Below are positions 9,065-22,241 of a DNA stretch of 64,000 bases, piece by piece. The stretch covers positions 4,533,032 to 4,597,031 of the forward strand of contig AP022133.1 in NCBI GenBank assembly GCA_014169315.1. Direction: 5' to 3'. Every line of letters begins with the position of its first letter. The first letter of the stretch is position 1. Below the pieces are notes generated by a model, which searched no databases, was not told where the DNA came from, and saw only the letters and a program-made list of their open reading frames with translations. The position numbers and the translations under genes are program-made. The stretch is from Enterobacter cloacae. Its GTDB lineage: Bacteria; Pseudomonadota; Gammaproteobacteria; Enterobacterales; Enterobacteriaceae.

Positions 9065-9502
9065 AATGTCCGTGCCTTTAATCAATTTATGGGTAAAGGA
9101 TGCCACAGAAGGATGAAAACATCAGTTATTAGCGCCTGATACAGGAAAAGATTTTGCGATCGTGAGGATCGTTCGCAAAAATAAAACTGTGGATAAGTTT
9201 GTGCATACTTTCAATTCAGATGAATAACTGCCGCTATCATTGTATGCGGCAGTATATTTTCCTGTTTTAAATCAATTTGTTATATATTACCCATCATTGG
9301 CATACCTGTCTGATGACTATTTAGTCTATGTGGATATAAGACCCGTTAACAGCTCAAACATGGATAAATTCGCTGCTGAGCAGGAAAAGCCACAAACTCG
9401 CAGCGTGAAAGCGCCATTCTTTTGTCTAATTTCTGGTAAAATCAGCGCCCAGCGCCGGATAACCGTCGCCTCCTTACAGCTAACTATCTGAAAAAGCTCA
9501 TC
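9065..9502. other. polA-yihG divergent intergenic region
   Basis: These 438 bases separate the divergent polA and yihG genes. They hold a perfect DnaA box (9188-9196) and a hairpin ACTGCCGC..GCGGCAGT at 9227-9253. The rest is AT-rich with no convincing gene. An 83-codon frame at 9240-9491 starts with TTG inside the hairpin and resembles nothing I know, so I left it out. Promoters for both genes must lie here, but no hexamer pair stands out. Confidence 0.6.
9188..9196 (-). promoter_or_regulatory. Consensus DnaA box upstream of polA
   Basis: TTATCCACA on the minus strand is the exact strong DnaA box, 124 bases upstream of the polA start. DnaA control of polA has been described in E. coli as I recall, so this site may link polymerase I supply to initiation. 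Binding here is inferred. Confidence 0.7.
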
Positions 9503-10411
9503 ATGTCGAGATTGCTCGCTGCAATAACATTACTGTTAAGCATCATTTTAACTATTCTTGTGACTATCGCCTGTTCTGTGCCGATCATTGTCGCCGGAAT
9601 AATTAAACTGCTGTTACCTCTCCCCTCGGTGTGGCGGGCTGTGTCTGCGTTTTGTAATTTCATGATGTATTGCTGGTGCGAAGGGTTGGCCATCTTGCTG
9701 TACCTGAACCCTCACCTGAAGTGGGATGTTGAAGGTCTGGAAAGGCTCAACAAAAAGAACTGGTATCTGCTGATCTGCAACCACCACAGCTGGGCTGATA
9801 TCGTGGTTTTATGCGTGTTGTTCCGCAAGCATATCCCGATGAACAAATACTTCCTGAAACAACAACTGGCCTGGGTACCCTTTATCGGTCTGGCCTGTTG
9901 GGCACTGGATATGCCGTTTATGAAACGCTATTCACGTAGTTATTTAATTCGTCATCCTGAGCGTCGCGGTAAAGATGTGGAAACCACACGTCGCTCCTGT
10001 GAGAAGTTTCGCGCGCATCCTACGACGATTGTTAACTTTGTTGAAGGCTCCCGCTTTACTGAAGAGAAGCGCCAACAGACTCGCTCCCCATATCAAAACT
10101 TGCTGCCCCCTAAGGCTGCAGGCATTGCGATGGCGCTGAACGTGCTGGGTGAGCAGTTCGATAAATTACTGAACGTCACGCTCTGCTACCCGGAGAACGA
10201 CACAACGCCGTTCTTCGACATGCTCAGCGGCAAACTGACACGTATTGTTGTTCGTGTTGATCTGGTACCGATTGAAGCGGAACTGCATGGCGATTACGTT
10301 AATGATAAGAATTTCAAACGTCGTTTCCAGCTCTGGCTTAACACACTCTGGAAAGAGAAAGACGAGCAGATAGACAACATTAAATCTTCATGCAAAAACG
10401 CCGGTCATTGA
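9503..10411 (+). CDS. yihG: Inner-membrane 1-acyl-glycerol-3-phosphate acyltransferase-like protein YihG
   Basis: A PlsC-family acyltransferase of 302 aa, slightly shorter than the roughly 310 of E. coli; YihG is reported as a lysophosphatidic acid acyltransferase. N-terminal residues about 5-35 form a membrane anchor ([20 protein letters not shown]), with a second hydrophobic segment near 50-65. Catalytic motif I is [11 protein letters not shown] (HX4D) and the later substrate motif is VEGSRFTEE. Oddly, the last codons (KNAGH and the TGA) lie inside the terminator hairpin shared with dsbA. In K-12 yihF separates this gene from dsbA; it is absent here, so yihG and dsbA converge directly. Confidence 0.95.
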   Translation: MSRLLAAITLLLSIILTILVTIACSVPIIVAGIIKLLLPLPSVWRAVSAFCNFMMYCWCEGLAILLYLNPHLKWDVEGLERLNKKNWYLLICNHHSWADIVVLCVLFRKHIPMNKYFLKQQLAWVPFIGLACWALDMPFMKRYSRSYLIRHPERRGKDVETTRRSCEKFRAHPTTIVNFVEGSRFTEEKRQQTRSPYQNLLPPKAAGIAMALNVLGEQFDKLLNVTLCYPENDTTPFFDMLSGKLTRIVVRVDLVPIEAELHGDYVNDKNFKRRFQLWLNTLWKEKDEQIDNIKSSCKNAGH

Positions 10412-10422
10412 CCGGCGTTTTT
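10394..10422. terminator. Bidirectional terminator between yihG and dsbA
   Basis: A perfect inverted repeat with arms AAAAACGCCGGTCA and TGACCGGCGTTTTT serves both converging genes, with T-runs in either direction. The yihG stop codon TGA (10409-10411) sits in the right arm next to the loop, so yihG is translated into its own terminator. Confidence 0.93.
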
Positions 10423-10434
10423 ACATCAACAATC

Positions 10435-11058
10435 TTACTTCTTCCCAACCAGGTATTTCACGGTGTCTGCATACTGCTGTACGAAGATATCCATGCTGCT
10501 GGTATCCATACCCTGCATGTTCAGCTGATATTTGCCATTAACAAACATCGCCGGAACACCCTGCAACTGCAGGTCAGCAGCCGCTTTTTCCTGCTGGGCA
10601 ACCAGAGATTTCACCACAAAACTGTTCCATGCCGCGTCGTAGTCTTCACCTTTCACACCGGCATCCACGAACACTTTACGAATATCCGCAGTGGTCTGAA
10701 CGGTCTGGGTTTTCTGTACGGCTTCAAACATTGGAGCGGTGATTTTATCTTCCACGCCCAGCGCCATCGCAACCGCCCACGCCTGAGTCAGGTCTTTACC
10801 CAATGGGCCCAGGAATTCAACGTGGTACTTGGTCATTTTGGTACCTTCCGGCAGCTTTTTCTTCACATTGTCAGAAACATGCAGCACCTCTTCAAATTGA
10901 TAGCAGTGCGGGCAGTAGAATGAGAAGAACTCCAGAACTTGTGGTTCGCCGGCCACTGGCTTATCCAGCGTGATGTACTGCTTACCGTCGGTAAACTGTG
11001 CAGCAGAAGCGCTAAATGCCAGAATCATACCTGCCAGCGCCAGCCAAATTTTTTTCAT
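10435..11058 (-). CDS. dsbA: Periplasmic thiol:disulfide oxidoreductase DsbA
   Basis: DsbA donates disulfide bonds to proteins entering the periplasm and is re-oxidised by DsbB. The ATG at 11058 gives 207 aa, one fewer than in E. coli because GPLG replaces GGDLG in the middle. A signal peptide is clear ([19 protein letters not shown], cleaved before AQF). The thioredoxin active site CPHC is at residues 49-52 and the cis-proline follows in GVPAMFV. It lies 27 bases downstream of srkA on the same strand; in E. coli the two share an operon with a Cpx-induced promoter before srkA, so the same control is likely. Confidence 0.98.
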   Translation of the reverse strand: MKKIWLALAGMILAFSASAAQFTDGKQYITLDKPVAGEPQVLEFFSFYCPHCYQFEEVLHVSDNVKKKLPEGTKMTKYHVEFLGPLGKDLTQAWAVAMALGVEDKITAPMFEAVQKTQTVQTTADIRKVFVDAGVKGEDYDAAWNSFVVKSLVAQQEKAAADLQLQGVPAMFVNGKYQLNMQGMDTSSMDIFVQQYADTVKYLVGKK

Positions 11059-11085
11059 GATTAACTCTCTCCTGGGTGTGTCCAA

Positions 11086-12072
11086 TTAATACATCGGCGT
11101 TAATTGCAGAGGGGGTTCCTGAAGAACCTTAACCTGCTCAGTAAATGTGGATATCTGGTTGCGCCAGTAATCCTCCCCGGTAAGCCACGGGAAATTTCGG
11201 GGGAATGCGGGGTCATCCCAACGCCTGATTAACCAGGCAAGATAATAAACAAAACGCATCGCGCGTAAAGGTTCTATCAGGGCAATTTCGTCTGAATTAA
11301 AAGGGCTAAATTCTTCATACGCTTCAATAATAGTTTCAAGCTGCATGCGTTGCTCAGTTTTGTCGCCATTGAGCAACATCCACAGATCCTGAACAGCGGG
11401 TCCCATACGCGCATCATCGAGATCGACAAACAGTGGGCCATCACGCCAGAGAATATTGCCTGCATGGCAATCACCATGAAGACGCAGCGTTGAAATATCA
11501 TCACGCCAGCAGGCTTTAACCGCATCAATAAGTTTATCCGTCGCGTTGAGGAAATTATCCTTTAATGCGCCAGGGATGAGTGCCGAGGTTTCAAATACCT
11601 GGCGGGGTTCGATGAGATATTCCTGAATACCGATAGTCGGGCGGGCAATAAACGGTTTTTTACGTCCCGTTTGATGAATGCGTCCCAGGTAACGGGCAAC
11701 CCATTCCATTTGATCAATATTATCAGCTTCAAACTGACGGCCGCCCAGACTGGGGAATACGGCGTAGTAAAACCCTTCGTGCGTCAGCAACGTTTGGTTA
11801 TTAAATTTCAGGGGTGCAGCAACGGGAACATCGTCATCCAGCAAATCGTGGGCAAACTGATGCTCTTCCTGAATTTGTTCTGCAGACCAGCGCTTAGGAC
11901 GATAGAACTTTACGACGAAGCGCTGACGATCCTCATCCTGAAATTGGTAGACGCGGTTTTCGTAGCTATTTAAAGGGGTTAGCCCGGAATCCACCCGGAT
12001 GCCCTGCTCGAACAGCGCATCCATAATGGTATCCGGGTGTAATGTCTGGAAAGTAAAAGCCTGGTCGTTCAT
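11086..12072 (-). CDS. srkA: Stress response serine/threonine protein kinase SrkA (RdoA/YihE)
   Basis: A choline/aminoglycoside-kinase-fold protein kinase of 328 aa, the E. coli length. SrkA counters MazEF-dependent death and is induced by Cpx envelope stress. The catalytic loop is LHGDCHAGNILW and the metal-binding segment is FVDLDDARMGPAVQDLW, both near residues 195-230. The N-terminal lysine in RFVVKFYRPKRW would contact ATP. It is cotranscribed with dsbA downstream and preceded by yihD on the same strand, with a 75-base gap that could hold a promoter. Confidence 0.97.
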   Translation of the reverse strand: MNDQAFTFQTLHPDTIMDALFEQGIRVDSGLTPLNSYENRVYQFQDEDRQRFVVKFYRPKRWSAEQIQEEHQFAHDLLDDDVPVAAPLKFNNQTLLTHEGFYYAVFPSLGGRQFEADNIDQMEWVARYLGRIHQTGRKKPFIARPTIGIQEYLIEPRQVFETSALIPGALKDNFLNATDKLIDAVKACWRDDISTLRLHGDCHAGNILWRDGPLFVDLDDARMGPAVQDLWMLLNGDKTEQRMQLETIIEAYEEFSPFNSDEIALIEPLRAMRFVYYLAWLIRRWDDPAFPRNFPWLTGEDYWRNQISTFTEQVKVLQEPPLQLTPMY

Positions 12073-12147
12073 CCGATCATCCGGAAATTATACGAATGAT
12101 TCAGGATATCATCTTGTGGCGATTTCGGTGTCGCCGCTTACAAGCTT

Positions 12148-12417
12148 TTACTCTTTAATTACGCCACGCGCACGCAGTAATGCGGTTTTAAAATCTTCCT
12201 CATAATCTTTCTGAATACCAGGAATGACAGCATCTTTGGCGGAATCGCGCATTTTGAGGTGGTAGATCAGGATGTCGTCAGAAAGGTCCGTCAGTTCACC
12301 GTCAAAACCTGACTCTTTCGCCAGTTTCTGTAAAAATTGCATCAGATTCAGCTCTGGCTCTTTTTGCCAGGCCGGCTGGAGGAGTTCAATGACTTCATTA
12401 AGACGTTTACATTTCAT
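12148..12417 (-). CDS. yihD: Conserved protein YihD (DUF1040)
   Basis: An 89-aa protein identical in length and nearly identical in sequence to E. coli YihD, beginning [17 protein letters not shown]. It is helical and charged, with no signal peptide or membrane segment. Its function is unknown as far as I know. It stands divergent from mobA and upstream of srkA-dsbA, a position kept in enterobacteria. GGAGCACCACC before the ATG is an unmistakable ribosome site. Confidence 0.95.
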   Translation of the reverse strand: MKCKRLNEVIELLQPAWQKEPELNLMQFLQKLAKESGFDGELTDLSDDILIYHLKMRDSAKDAVIPGIQKDYEEDFKTALLRARGVIKE

Positions 12418-12485
12418 GGTGGTGCTCCTTTCATTTAGAGAGACACGTTAGCAGGGTCAATCCCACAATAAAAGAGGCGATATTA

Positions 12486-13070
12486 GTGAATCAGTGCCAG
12501 GAAATTATCGGGGTCGTGTTGGCCGGTGGCAGAGCAACGCGCATGGGCGGAAAAGATAAAGGTCTTCAGCTCCTCAACGGTAAGCCATTATGGCGACATG
12601 TCGCTGATACGCTTGCAAATCAGGTGTCGGCAATCGCTATCAGTGCTAATCGCCATATCGATATTTACCAACGCAGCGGGTTCCCTGTGTATCAGGATAA
12701 CCTGGCGGATTACCCTGGGCCGCTGGCTGGGATGCTCTCGGTTATGCAACAGTCAAAGGGTGAGTGGTTTCTCTTTTGTTCGTGTGATACGCCGTTTATC
12801 CCGGCCTGTCTGGTTGAACGTCTGGTGCAGCAGCGCGGTGATTTCCCTGTTGTCTGGGTGCATGACGGCGAGCGCGATCATCCTGCTATCGCATTGATTA
12901 ACAGATCGTTAGTACCTGACCTGCAAAATTATCTGGCGACAGGAGAGCGAAGGGTGATGGTGTTTATGCGTCAGTCAGGCGGCCATCCGATTGATTTTAG
13001 CGATCTGAAATCTGCGTTTGTGAATGTGAATACGACCGAAGATTTGCAGACCATGCAGGAGAATAAATGA
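12486..13070 (+). CDS. mobA: Molybdenum cofactor guanylyltransferase MobA
   Basis: MobA joins GMP to molybdopterin to make the guanine dinucleotide cofactor used by nitrate, DMSO and formate enzymes. The GTG start at 12486 gives 194 aa, the E. coli length, with GAGG upstream; no nearby ATG fits the conserved N-terminus. The nucleotide-binding signature [18 protein letters not shown] and the central [13 protein letters not shown] and [10 protein letters not shown] motifs are intact. Its TGA overlaps the mobB ATG (ATGA), so the two are translationally coupled. Confidence 0.97.
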   Translation: MNQCQEIIGVVLAGGRATRMGGKDKGLQLLNGKPLWRHVADTLANQVSAIAISANRHIDIYQRSGFPVYQDNLADYPGPLAGMLSVMQQSKGEWFLFCSCDTPFIPACLVERLVQQRGDFPVVWVHDGERDHPAIALINRSLVPDLQNYLATGERRVMVFMRQSGGHPIDFSDLKSAFVNVNTTEDLQTMQENK

Positions 13071-13570
13071 TCCCCGTATTAGCGATTTCTGCCTGGAGCG
13101 GAACAGGTAAAACCACGCTGCTGAAGAAACTGATACCTGCACTTTGTGCTAAAGGTATTCGTCCCGGATTGATTAAGCACACACATCACAATATGGATGT
13201 CGATAAACCCGGCAAAGACAGCTATGAGTTACGTAAGGCAGGAGCAGCACAAACGATGGTGGCGAGTCATCAGCGCTGGGCGTTGATGACTGAAACACCG
13301 GATGAAGCACCGCTGGATCTCGCTTACCTGGTCAGTCGGATGGATCATTCCACTCTGGATCTGGTGTTGGTAGAGGGATTTAAGCATGAGGCAGTGCCTA
13401 AAATCCTGTTATTCAGAAGTGATGCTGGGCATGACGTTAGCGAGTTGACGCTGGATGAGCATGTGGTTGCAGTAGCCAGTGACGTTGCCTTACCCCTGGA
13501 GGTACCGGTGCTGAATTTGAATAATGTGGATGGGATTACGGAATTTATTTTGAGGTGGCGTGCGGTCTGA
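13067..13570 (+). CDS. mobB: Molybdopterin-guanine dinucleotide biosynthesis adaptor MobB
   Basis: MobB is a P-loop GTP-binding partner of MobA that aids but is not required for cofactor maturation. It has 167 residues, somewhat shorter than the E. coli protein at the C-terminus. Walker A is [12 protein letters not shown] at about residue 8; [20 protein letters not shown] and [13 protein letters not shown] follow as the family expects. It overlaps mobA by four bases. The gene ends just before a degenerate repeat and the terminator of the oppositely oriented rRNA operon, so the two transcripts converge. Confidence 0.95.
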   Translation: MIPVLAISAWSGTGKTTLLKKLIPALCAKGIRPGLIKHTHHNMDVDKPGKDSYELRKAGAAQTMVASHQRWALMTETPDEAPLDLAYLVSRMDHSTLDLVLVEGFKHEAVPKILLFRSDAGHDVSELTLDEHVVAVASDVALPLEVPVLNLNNVDGITEFILRWRAV

Positions 13571-13589
13571 CTTACCGGGCGGCGGCTTT

Positions 13590-13614
13590 GCCTGGCCTGG
13601 CCTGGCCTGGCCTG
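13590..13614. repeat. Five tandem copies of GCCTG
   Basis: The pentamer GCCTG is repeated five times without error, directly after a piece resembling a REP arm (ACCGGGCGGCGGC). It sits between the mobB stop and the rRNA terminator. Such short tandem units can change copy number by slippage. Confidence 0.9.
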
Positions 13615-13637
13615 CAGGTTTTTACTGTGCATAAACG

Positions 13638-13664
13638 CAAAAAGGCCATCCTTCCGGATGGCCT
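13638..13664 (-). terminator. rRNA operon terminator after 5S
   Basis: On the minus strand AGGCCATCC and GGATGGCCT form a 9-base stem around a four-base loop, followed by TTTTTGCG. It lies 14 bases past the 5S end and resembles T1 of E. coli rRNA operons. Confidence 0.92.
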
Positions 13665-13677
13665 CTTCACTTATTTG

Positions 13678-13797
13678 ATGCCTGGCAGTTCCCTACTCTC
13701 ACATGGGGAGACCCCACACTACCATCGGCGCTACGGCGTTTCACTTCTGAGTTCGGCATGGGGTCAGGTGGGACCACCGCGCTAAAGCCGCCAGGCA
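13678..13797 (-). rRNA. rrf: 5S ribosomal RNA
   Basis: A 120-base gene beginning TGCCTGGCGGCTTTAGCGCG and ending TGCCAGGCAT; the ends pair as in 5S helix I. It follows 23S by 66 bases. No tRNA gene is found after it, unlike rrnC of K-12, which is followed by tRNA-Asp and tRNA-Trp. Confidence 0.97.
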
Positions 13798-13863
13798 AAT
13801 TCTGTTAATCTGTATCAAAGCTGAAAATATTCTGTCTCTTCGCCGAAACAGCTTCGGCGTTGT

Positions 13864-16768
<2,905 letters not shown>

Positions 16769-16962
16769 TCACAACCCGAAGATGTTTCTTTCGATTCATC
16801 ATCGTAATTGCGAAAATTTGAGAGACTCGAACACACCATTTAAGATGTGTCGTTTCAATTTTCAGCTTGATCCAGATTTTTAAAGAGCAAATATCTCAAA
16901 CAAGACTCGTGAGTCTGCTTTGAGATAGTTCGGCAGGTGACTTTCACTCACAAACCAGCAAG

Positions 16963-17038
16963 TGGCGTCCCCTAGGGGATTCGAACCCCTGTTACCGCCG
17001 TGAAAGGGCGGTGTCCTGGGCCTCTAGACGAAGGGGAC
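16963..17038 (-). tRNA. gltU: tRNA-Glu(UUC) in the 16S-23S spacer
   Basis: The 76-base minus-strand gene starts GTCCCCTTCGTCTAGAGGCC and ends CCTAGGGGACGCCA, with an encoded CCA and a TTC anticodon in CCCTTTCACGG. The acceptor stem GTCCCCT/AGGGGAC pairs fully. A single tRNA-Glu marks the rrnB/C/E/G type of operon in E. coli, not the tRNA-Ile/tRNA-Ala type. The symbol follows the rrnC copy by context and could equally be another gltT-family name. Confidence 0.97.
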
Positions 17039-17123
17039 ACTGAAGTCTCAATCGCAAGACGCCTTGCTATTTACTTTTCATCAGACAATCTGTGTGAGCA
17101 CTACAAAGGCAGGTTCTTTAAGG

Positions 17124-18663
<1,540 letters not shown>

Positions 18664-18798
18664 AAAAGTTTGATGCTCAATGAATTAAACTTCGTAATGA
18701 ATTACGTGTTCACTCGTTGAGACTTGGTATTCATTTATTGTCCGAAGACATTAAGAATCCATGTCACTTTGAGTGCCCACACAGATTGTCTGATAAAT

Positions 18799-18810
18799 TG
18801 TTAAAGAGCA
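18799..18810 (-). promoter_or_regulatory. rRNA leader boxA antitermination site
   Basis: TGCTCTTTAACA on the minus strand is the canonical boxA, where NusB-S10 load the antitermination complex. A similar TGCTCTTTAAAA motif appears in the 16S-23S spacer near 16878-16889, matching the second boxA of E. coli operons. Confidence 0.9.
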
Positions 18811-18845
18811 GTGCCGCTTCGTTTTCGCTGCGGCGCGGGGTGTGC

Positions 18846-18873
18846 ATATTACGCTTTCCCGCTACAGAGTCAA
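18846..18873 (-). promoter_or_regulatory. rRNA promoter P2
   Basis: TTGACT (18868-18873) and TAATAT (18846-18851) are 16 bases apart on the minus strand. They lie about 115 bases downstream of P1, the usual spacing for the weaker constitutive rRNA promoter. Confidence 0.88.
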
Positions 18874-18965
18874 GCATTTTATTTTGCTTTTCTCTGCTGG
18901 TGTTCATCTCTGAACCCCGCTAACCCGGCGGCCTGTAAGCCGTTGTTCCGTGTCAGTGGAGGCGC

Positions 18966-18993
18966 ATTATAGGGAGTTATTCTGAAGTGGCAA
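18966..18993 (-). promoter_or_regulatory. rRNA promoter P1 with AT-rich UP element
   Basis: TTGCCA (18988-18993) and TATAAT (18966-18971) are separated by the 16 bases typical of rRNA P1, followed by a GCGCCTCC discriminator as expected for ppGpp/DksA control. Upstream, 18994-19030 is an A/T-run region that would bind the RNA polymerase alpha subunit. Fis sites would fall within 19035-19120, overlapping the yieP promoter region. Confidence 0.92.
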
Positions 18994-19142
18994 GAGGAAA
19001 TTTAAAAAAAGTTTCTATCCGTGTTTTTTTTCACCAACAGCAATGAAATCAAGCTACAAATTGTTCTAATTGATGTATCTGCAACCAAAATCACACTTGA
19101 AGTGGCATACTTATCAGCATGAATCATTAAGGAATAAGAGCG

Positions 19143-19850
19143 ATGCCCTTAAGCGCACAACAGCTGGCAGCACAAAAAAACCTATCCTATGTGCTGGCAG
19201 AAAAGCTGGCTCAACGGATCTTAGCGGGTAAATATGCCCCGGGTAGCACCCTGCCAGGAGAAATAGAGCTGGGTGAGCTGTTTGGGGTAAGCCGTACCGC
19301 CGTTCGCGAAGCAGTGAAAACATTAACAGCAAAAGGAATGGTGCTCCCGCGTCCTCGCATTGGCACCCGCGTTATGCCTCAGGCCAACTGGAACTTCCTC
19401 GATCAGGAGTTACTCTCCTGGTGGATGACCGAAGACAACTTCCATCAGGTTGTCGATCATTTCCTGGTAATGCGCAGCAGCCTCGAACCCCAGGCATGCC
19501 TACTTGCCGCCACGCTCGGTACCGCAGAACAAAAAGCACAGCTCAATACCTTGATGGAAGAGATGATGTTCCTGAAAAAGCACTTCAACCGCGAGCGCTG
19601 GATTGAGGTAGATATGGCCTGGCATGAACATATCTATACGATGAGCGCGAATCCTTTCCTGACGTCTTTTGCCTCTTTATTCCATTCGGTGTACCACACC
19701 TACTTTACTTCTATTACACAAGATGAAGTGGTGAAACTGGATCTGCATCAGGCGATTGTTGATGCCATTCAGGAGAGTGACGGGCAGCGTGCCCTGAGTG
19801 CGTGCCAGGCATTGCTGGCCGCGCCAACCCACCAGCAGGTAAATAAATGA
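19143..19850 (+). CDS. yieP: GntR/FadR-family transcriptional regulator YieP
   Basis: A 235-aa regulator with an N-terminal winged helix ([25 protein letters not shown], about residues 38-62, recognition helix [10 protein letters not shown]) and a C-terminal all-helical FCD ligand domain. The FCD metal residues are suggested by DMAWHEHIY and FHSVYHTYF. In E. coli YieP is a DNA-binding regulator with few confirmed targets. Its stop overlaps the hsrA start (ATGA), so it probably controls or is coregulated with that transporter. It is transcribed divergently from the rRNA operon. Confidence 0.95.
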   Translation: MPLSAQQLAAQKNLSYVLAEKLAQRILAGKYAPGSTLPGEIELGELFGVSRTAVREAVKTLTAKGMVLPRPRIGTRVMPQANWNFLDQELLSWWMTEDNFHQVVDHFLVMRSSLEPQACLLAATLGTAEQKAQLNTLMEEMMFLKKHFNRERWIEVDMAWHEHIYTMSANPFLTSFASLFHSVYHTYFTSITQDEVVKLDLHQAIVDAIQESDGQRALSACQALLAAPTHQQVNK

Positions 19851-21280
19851 CAGAGAAAAAAGCGCGCAGCATGGCTGGACTACCGTGGATTGCAGCTATG
19901 GCGTTCTTTATGCAGGCACTGGATGCCACCATCCTTAACACCGCCCTCCCTGCAATAGCACAAAGCCTCAACCGCTCCCCGCTGGCAATGCAGTCTGCCA
20001 TCATCAGTTACACCCTGACGGTCGCGATGCTGATCCCGGTGAGCGGCTGGCTGGCCGATCGCTTCGGCACCCGTAAAGTGTTTATGCTGGCGGTGACGCT
20101 CTTCACACTCGGTTCACTGGCCTGCGCGCTATCCACCTCCTTAACGGAGCTGGTTATCTTCCGCGTACTCCAGGGGGTCGGCGGGGCGATGATGATGCCC
20201 GTAGCGCGTCTGGCGTTACTGCGTGCTTATCCGCGCAGCGAACTGCTCCCCATCCTTAACTTTGTCACCATGCCTGGGTTAGTCGGCCCAATACTTGGCC
20301 CGGTACTCGGAGGGGTATTTGTGACCTGGGTAAGCTGGCACTGGATCTTCCTGATTAATATACCGATTGGTATGGTGGGGTTGCTGTATGCCCGCAGGTA
20401 TATGCCGGACTTCACCACGCCAGGACGTAATTTCGACATGGGCGGGTTTCTTCTGTTTGGCCTGAGTCTGGTGCTTTTCTCCAGCGGGATGGAGCTATTC
20501 GGCGAAAAAATTGTGGCGACAGAGATTGCACTGTCCGTCATCTTCAGCGGTATTCTGTTGTTCCTTCTTTATATACGTCATGCGCGCCGTCACCCGACCC
20601 CGCTGATCCCCCTGTCTCTCTTTAATACCCGAACCTTCTCCGTCGGGATCGCAGGCAATATTGCATCACGCCTGGGAACAGGTTGCGTACCGTTTCTGAT
20701 GCCATTGATGCTGCAGGTCGGCTTCGGCTACCCGGCATTGATTGCCGGCTGCATGATGGCTCCCGCGGCAATGGGGTCGATTCTGGCAAAATCGACCGTC
20801 ACGCAGGTGCTGCGCTGGTGTGGGTATCGTAAAACGCTGGTTGGCGTGACCGTCTTTATCGGGCTGATGATTACCCAGTTCTCGTTGCAGTCCGCAGCCC
20901 TGCCAGTCTGGATGTTAATCCTGCCGCTCTTTGTTCTGGGAATGGCTATGTCAACGCAGTTCACATCGATGAACACCATCACGCTTGCCGATCTTACTGA
21001 CGAGAATGCCAGTAGCGGCAACAGCGTACTGGCAGTGACTCAACAGTTGTCGATCAGTCTGGGGGTTGCCGTGAGTGCGGCGGTACTGCGGTTTTATGAA
21101 GGTTTTGATAGCTCAAATACCGTCGAGCAGTTCCACTATACCTTTATCACTATGGGCGCACTCACCGTCGTTTCAGCCTGGGTCTTTATGCTGTTAAAAC
21201 CGAAGGATGGCCGAAACCTGATTAAAGAGCGCCACAAAGAGAAGGTTAAACCGACCCCCGTTCCATCAGAACAGGAGTAA
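19847..21280 (+). CDS. hsrA: MFS drug-efflux-type transporter HsrA (YieO)
   Basis: A 477-aa DHA2-type major facilitator with about 14 membrane helices. The N-terminal signature [17 protein letters not shown] and the loop-2/3 motif [13 protein letters not shown] are typical proton-drug antiporter sequences; [14 protein letters not shown] and [14 protein letters not shown] (motif C) follow. The substrate is not established. It is translationally coupled to yieP. Its 3' end overlaps the convergent rbsR coding region by 35 bases, so the two transcripts are complementary there. Confidence 0.94.
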   Translation: MTEKKARSMAGLPWIAAMAFFMQALDATILNTALPAIAQSLNRSPLAMQSAIISYTLTVAMLIPVSGWLADRFGTRKVFMLAVTLFTLGSLACALSTSLTELVIFRVLQGVGGAMMMPVARLALLRAYPRSELLPILNFVTMPGLVGPILGPVLGGVFVTWVSWHWIFLINIPIGMVGLLYARRYMPDFTTPGRNFDMGGFLLFGLSLVLFSSGMELFGEKIVATEIALSVIFSGILLFLLYIRHARRHPTPLIPLSLFNTRTFSVGIAGNIASRLGTGCVPFLMPLMLQVGFGYPALIAGCMMAPAAMGSILAKSTVTQVLRWCGYRKTLVGVTVFIGLMITQFSLQSAALPVWMLILPLFVLGMAMSTQFTSMNTITLADLTDENASSGNSVLAVTQQLSISLGVAVSAAVLRFYEGFDSSNTVEQFHYTFITMGALTVVSAWVFMLLKPKDGRNLIKERHKEKVKPTPVPSEQE

Positions 21281-22238
21281 GTTGCAGACGTTGCTGTTGC
21301 AGCGTGGGCTGCGCCATCCGGTGGATCAGCACATCAATGGCCAGCTCACCCAGCTCATCTTTCGGCTGATGAATAGTGGTCAGCGGCGGCGTCATATAGC
21401 TGGCCAGTTCGATATCATCGTAGCCAATTACCGCCATATCCTGCGGGATCTTTATCCCTGCCTGATACAGCGCCTGGTACGCACCAAATGCCATCGCATC
21501 GTTGCCAATAAAAACGGCCTGCGGACGGTGCTCTTGCGCCAGCAGTTTCTGCATCGCCTCGAAGCCGCCGTTAAATTCGAAATCACCGGTAATCTGGTAG
21601 CCATCAGGAATGGCAAGCCCCGCACGCTCCATGGCGCAGAGGTATCCTTCCTGACGCAAACGCGCCGGCGTTTTATCCAGCGGGCCGGTAATGCAGGCTA
21701 TGCGGGTATAGCCTTTATCGATCAGATACTGGGTCGCCATATCACCCCCCAGCAGAGAATTGTCCTGAATCAGATCGCTGGTACCATCGAACGGTGCCCA
21801 GTCCATCATCACCGTCGGTACCGACGGGTAGCGTTGCATAATTTCTTTCGACGGCTGATGAGTCTCGGTACACAGCAACAGTAACCCGTCGACGCGTTTT
21901 TGCATCAGCGTCTCCAGATTACGGTTCATGCGCTGTTCATCCCCTTCGGTATTGCACAGCACCAGGCTGTAGCCACGCTCGAAACAACTGCGTTCCACAC
22001 CGCGCACAAGTTCAGAATAAAAAGGGTTGGTACTGGCCGTGATAAGCATGCCAATAGTGCGCGTCTGGTTGAGCTTGAGGCTGCGCGCCAGCGCCGACGG
22101 TGCATAGTTGAGATCTTTGACTGCCGCTTCGACTTTTTCCCGAATCGCCTCACTGACAAAACGATCGTTATTAATGACGTGAGAAACCGTCGAAGTAGAA
22201 ACGCCCGCCATGCGGGCGACATCTTTCATTGTGGCCAA
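21246..22238 (-). CDS. rbsR: Ribose operon repressor RbsR
   Basis: A LacI-family repressor of 330 aa. The helix-turn-helix [20 protein letters not shown] is at residues 3-22, followed by the hinge helix ALARSLKLN and a periplasmic-binding-like ribose domain. It represses rbsDACBK until ribose binds, and in E. coli also touches purine genes. It is the last gene of the rbs operon, three bases after rbsK, and ends inside the 3' end of hsrA. Matching palindromic operators lie upstream of rbsD. Confidence 0.97.
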   Translation of the reverse strand: MATMKDVARMAGVSTSTVSHVINNDRFVSEAIREKVEAAVKDLNYAPSALARSLKLNQTRTIGMLITASTNPFYSELVRGVERSCFERGYSLVLCNTEGDEQRMNRNLETLMQKRVDGLLLLCTETHQPSKEIMQRYPSVPTVMMDWAPFDGTSDLIQDNSLLGGDMATQYLIDKGYTRIACITGPLDKTPARLRQEGYLCAMERAGLAIPDGYQITGDFEFNGGFEAMQKLLAQEHRPQAVFIGNDAMAFGAYQALYQAGIKIPQDMAVIGYDDIELASYMTPPLTTIHQPKDELGELAIDVLIHRMAQPTLQQQRLQLTPVLMERGSV

Positions 22239-22241
22239 GCG

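Noticed and set aside
9240..9491. 83-codon frame between polA and yihG
   Set aside because: It starts with TTG inside a hairpin, has no ribosome site and no family resemblance, and runs through the region that must hold the yihG promoter.
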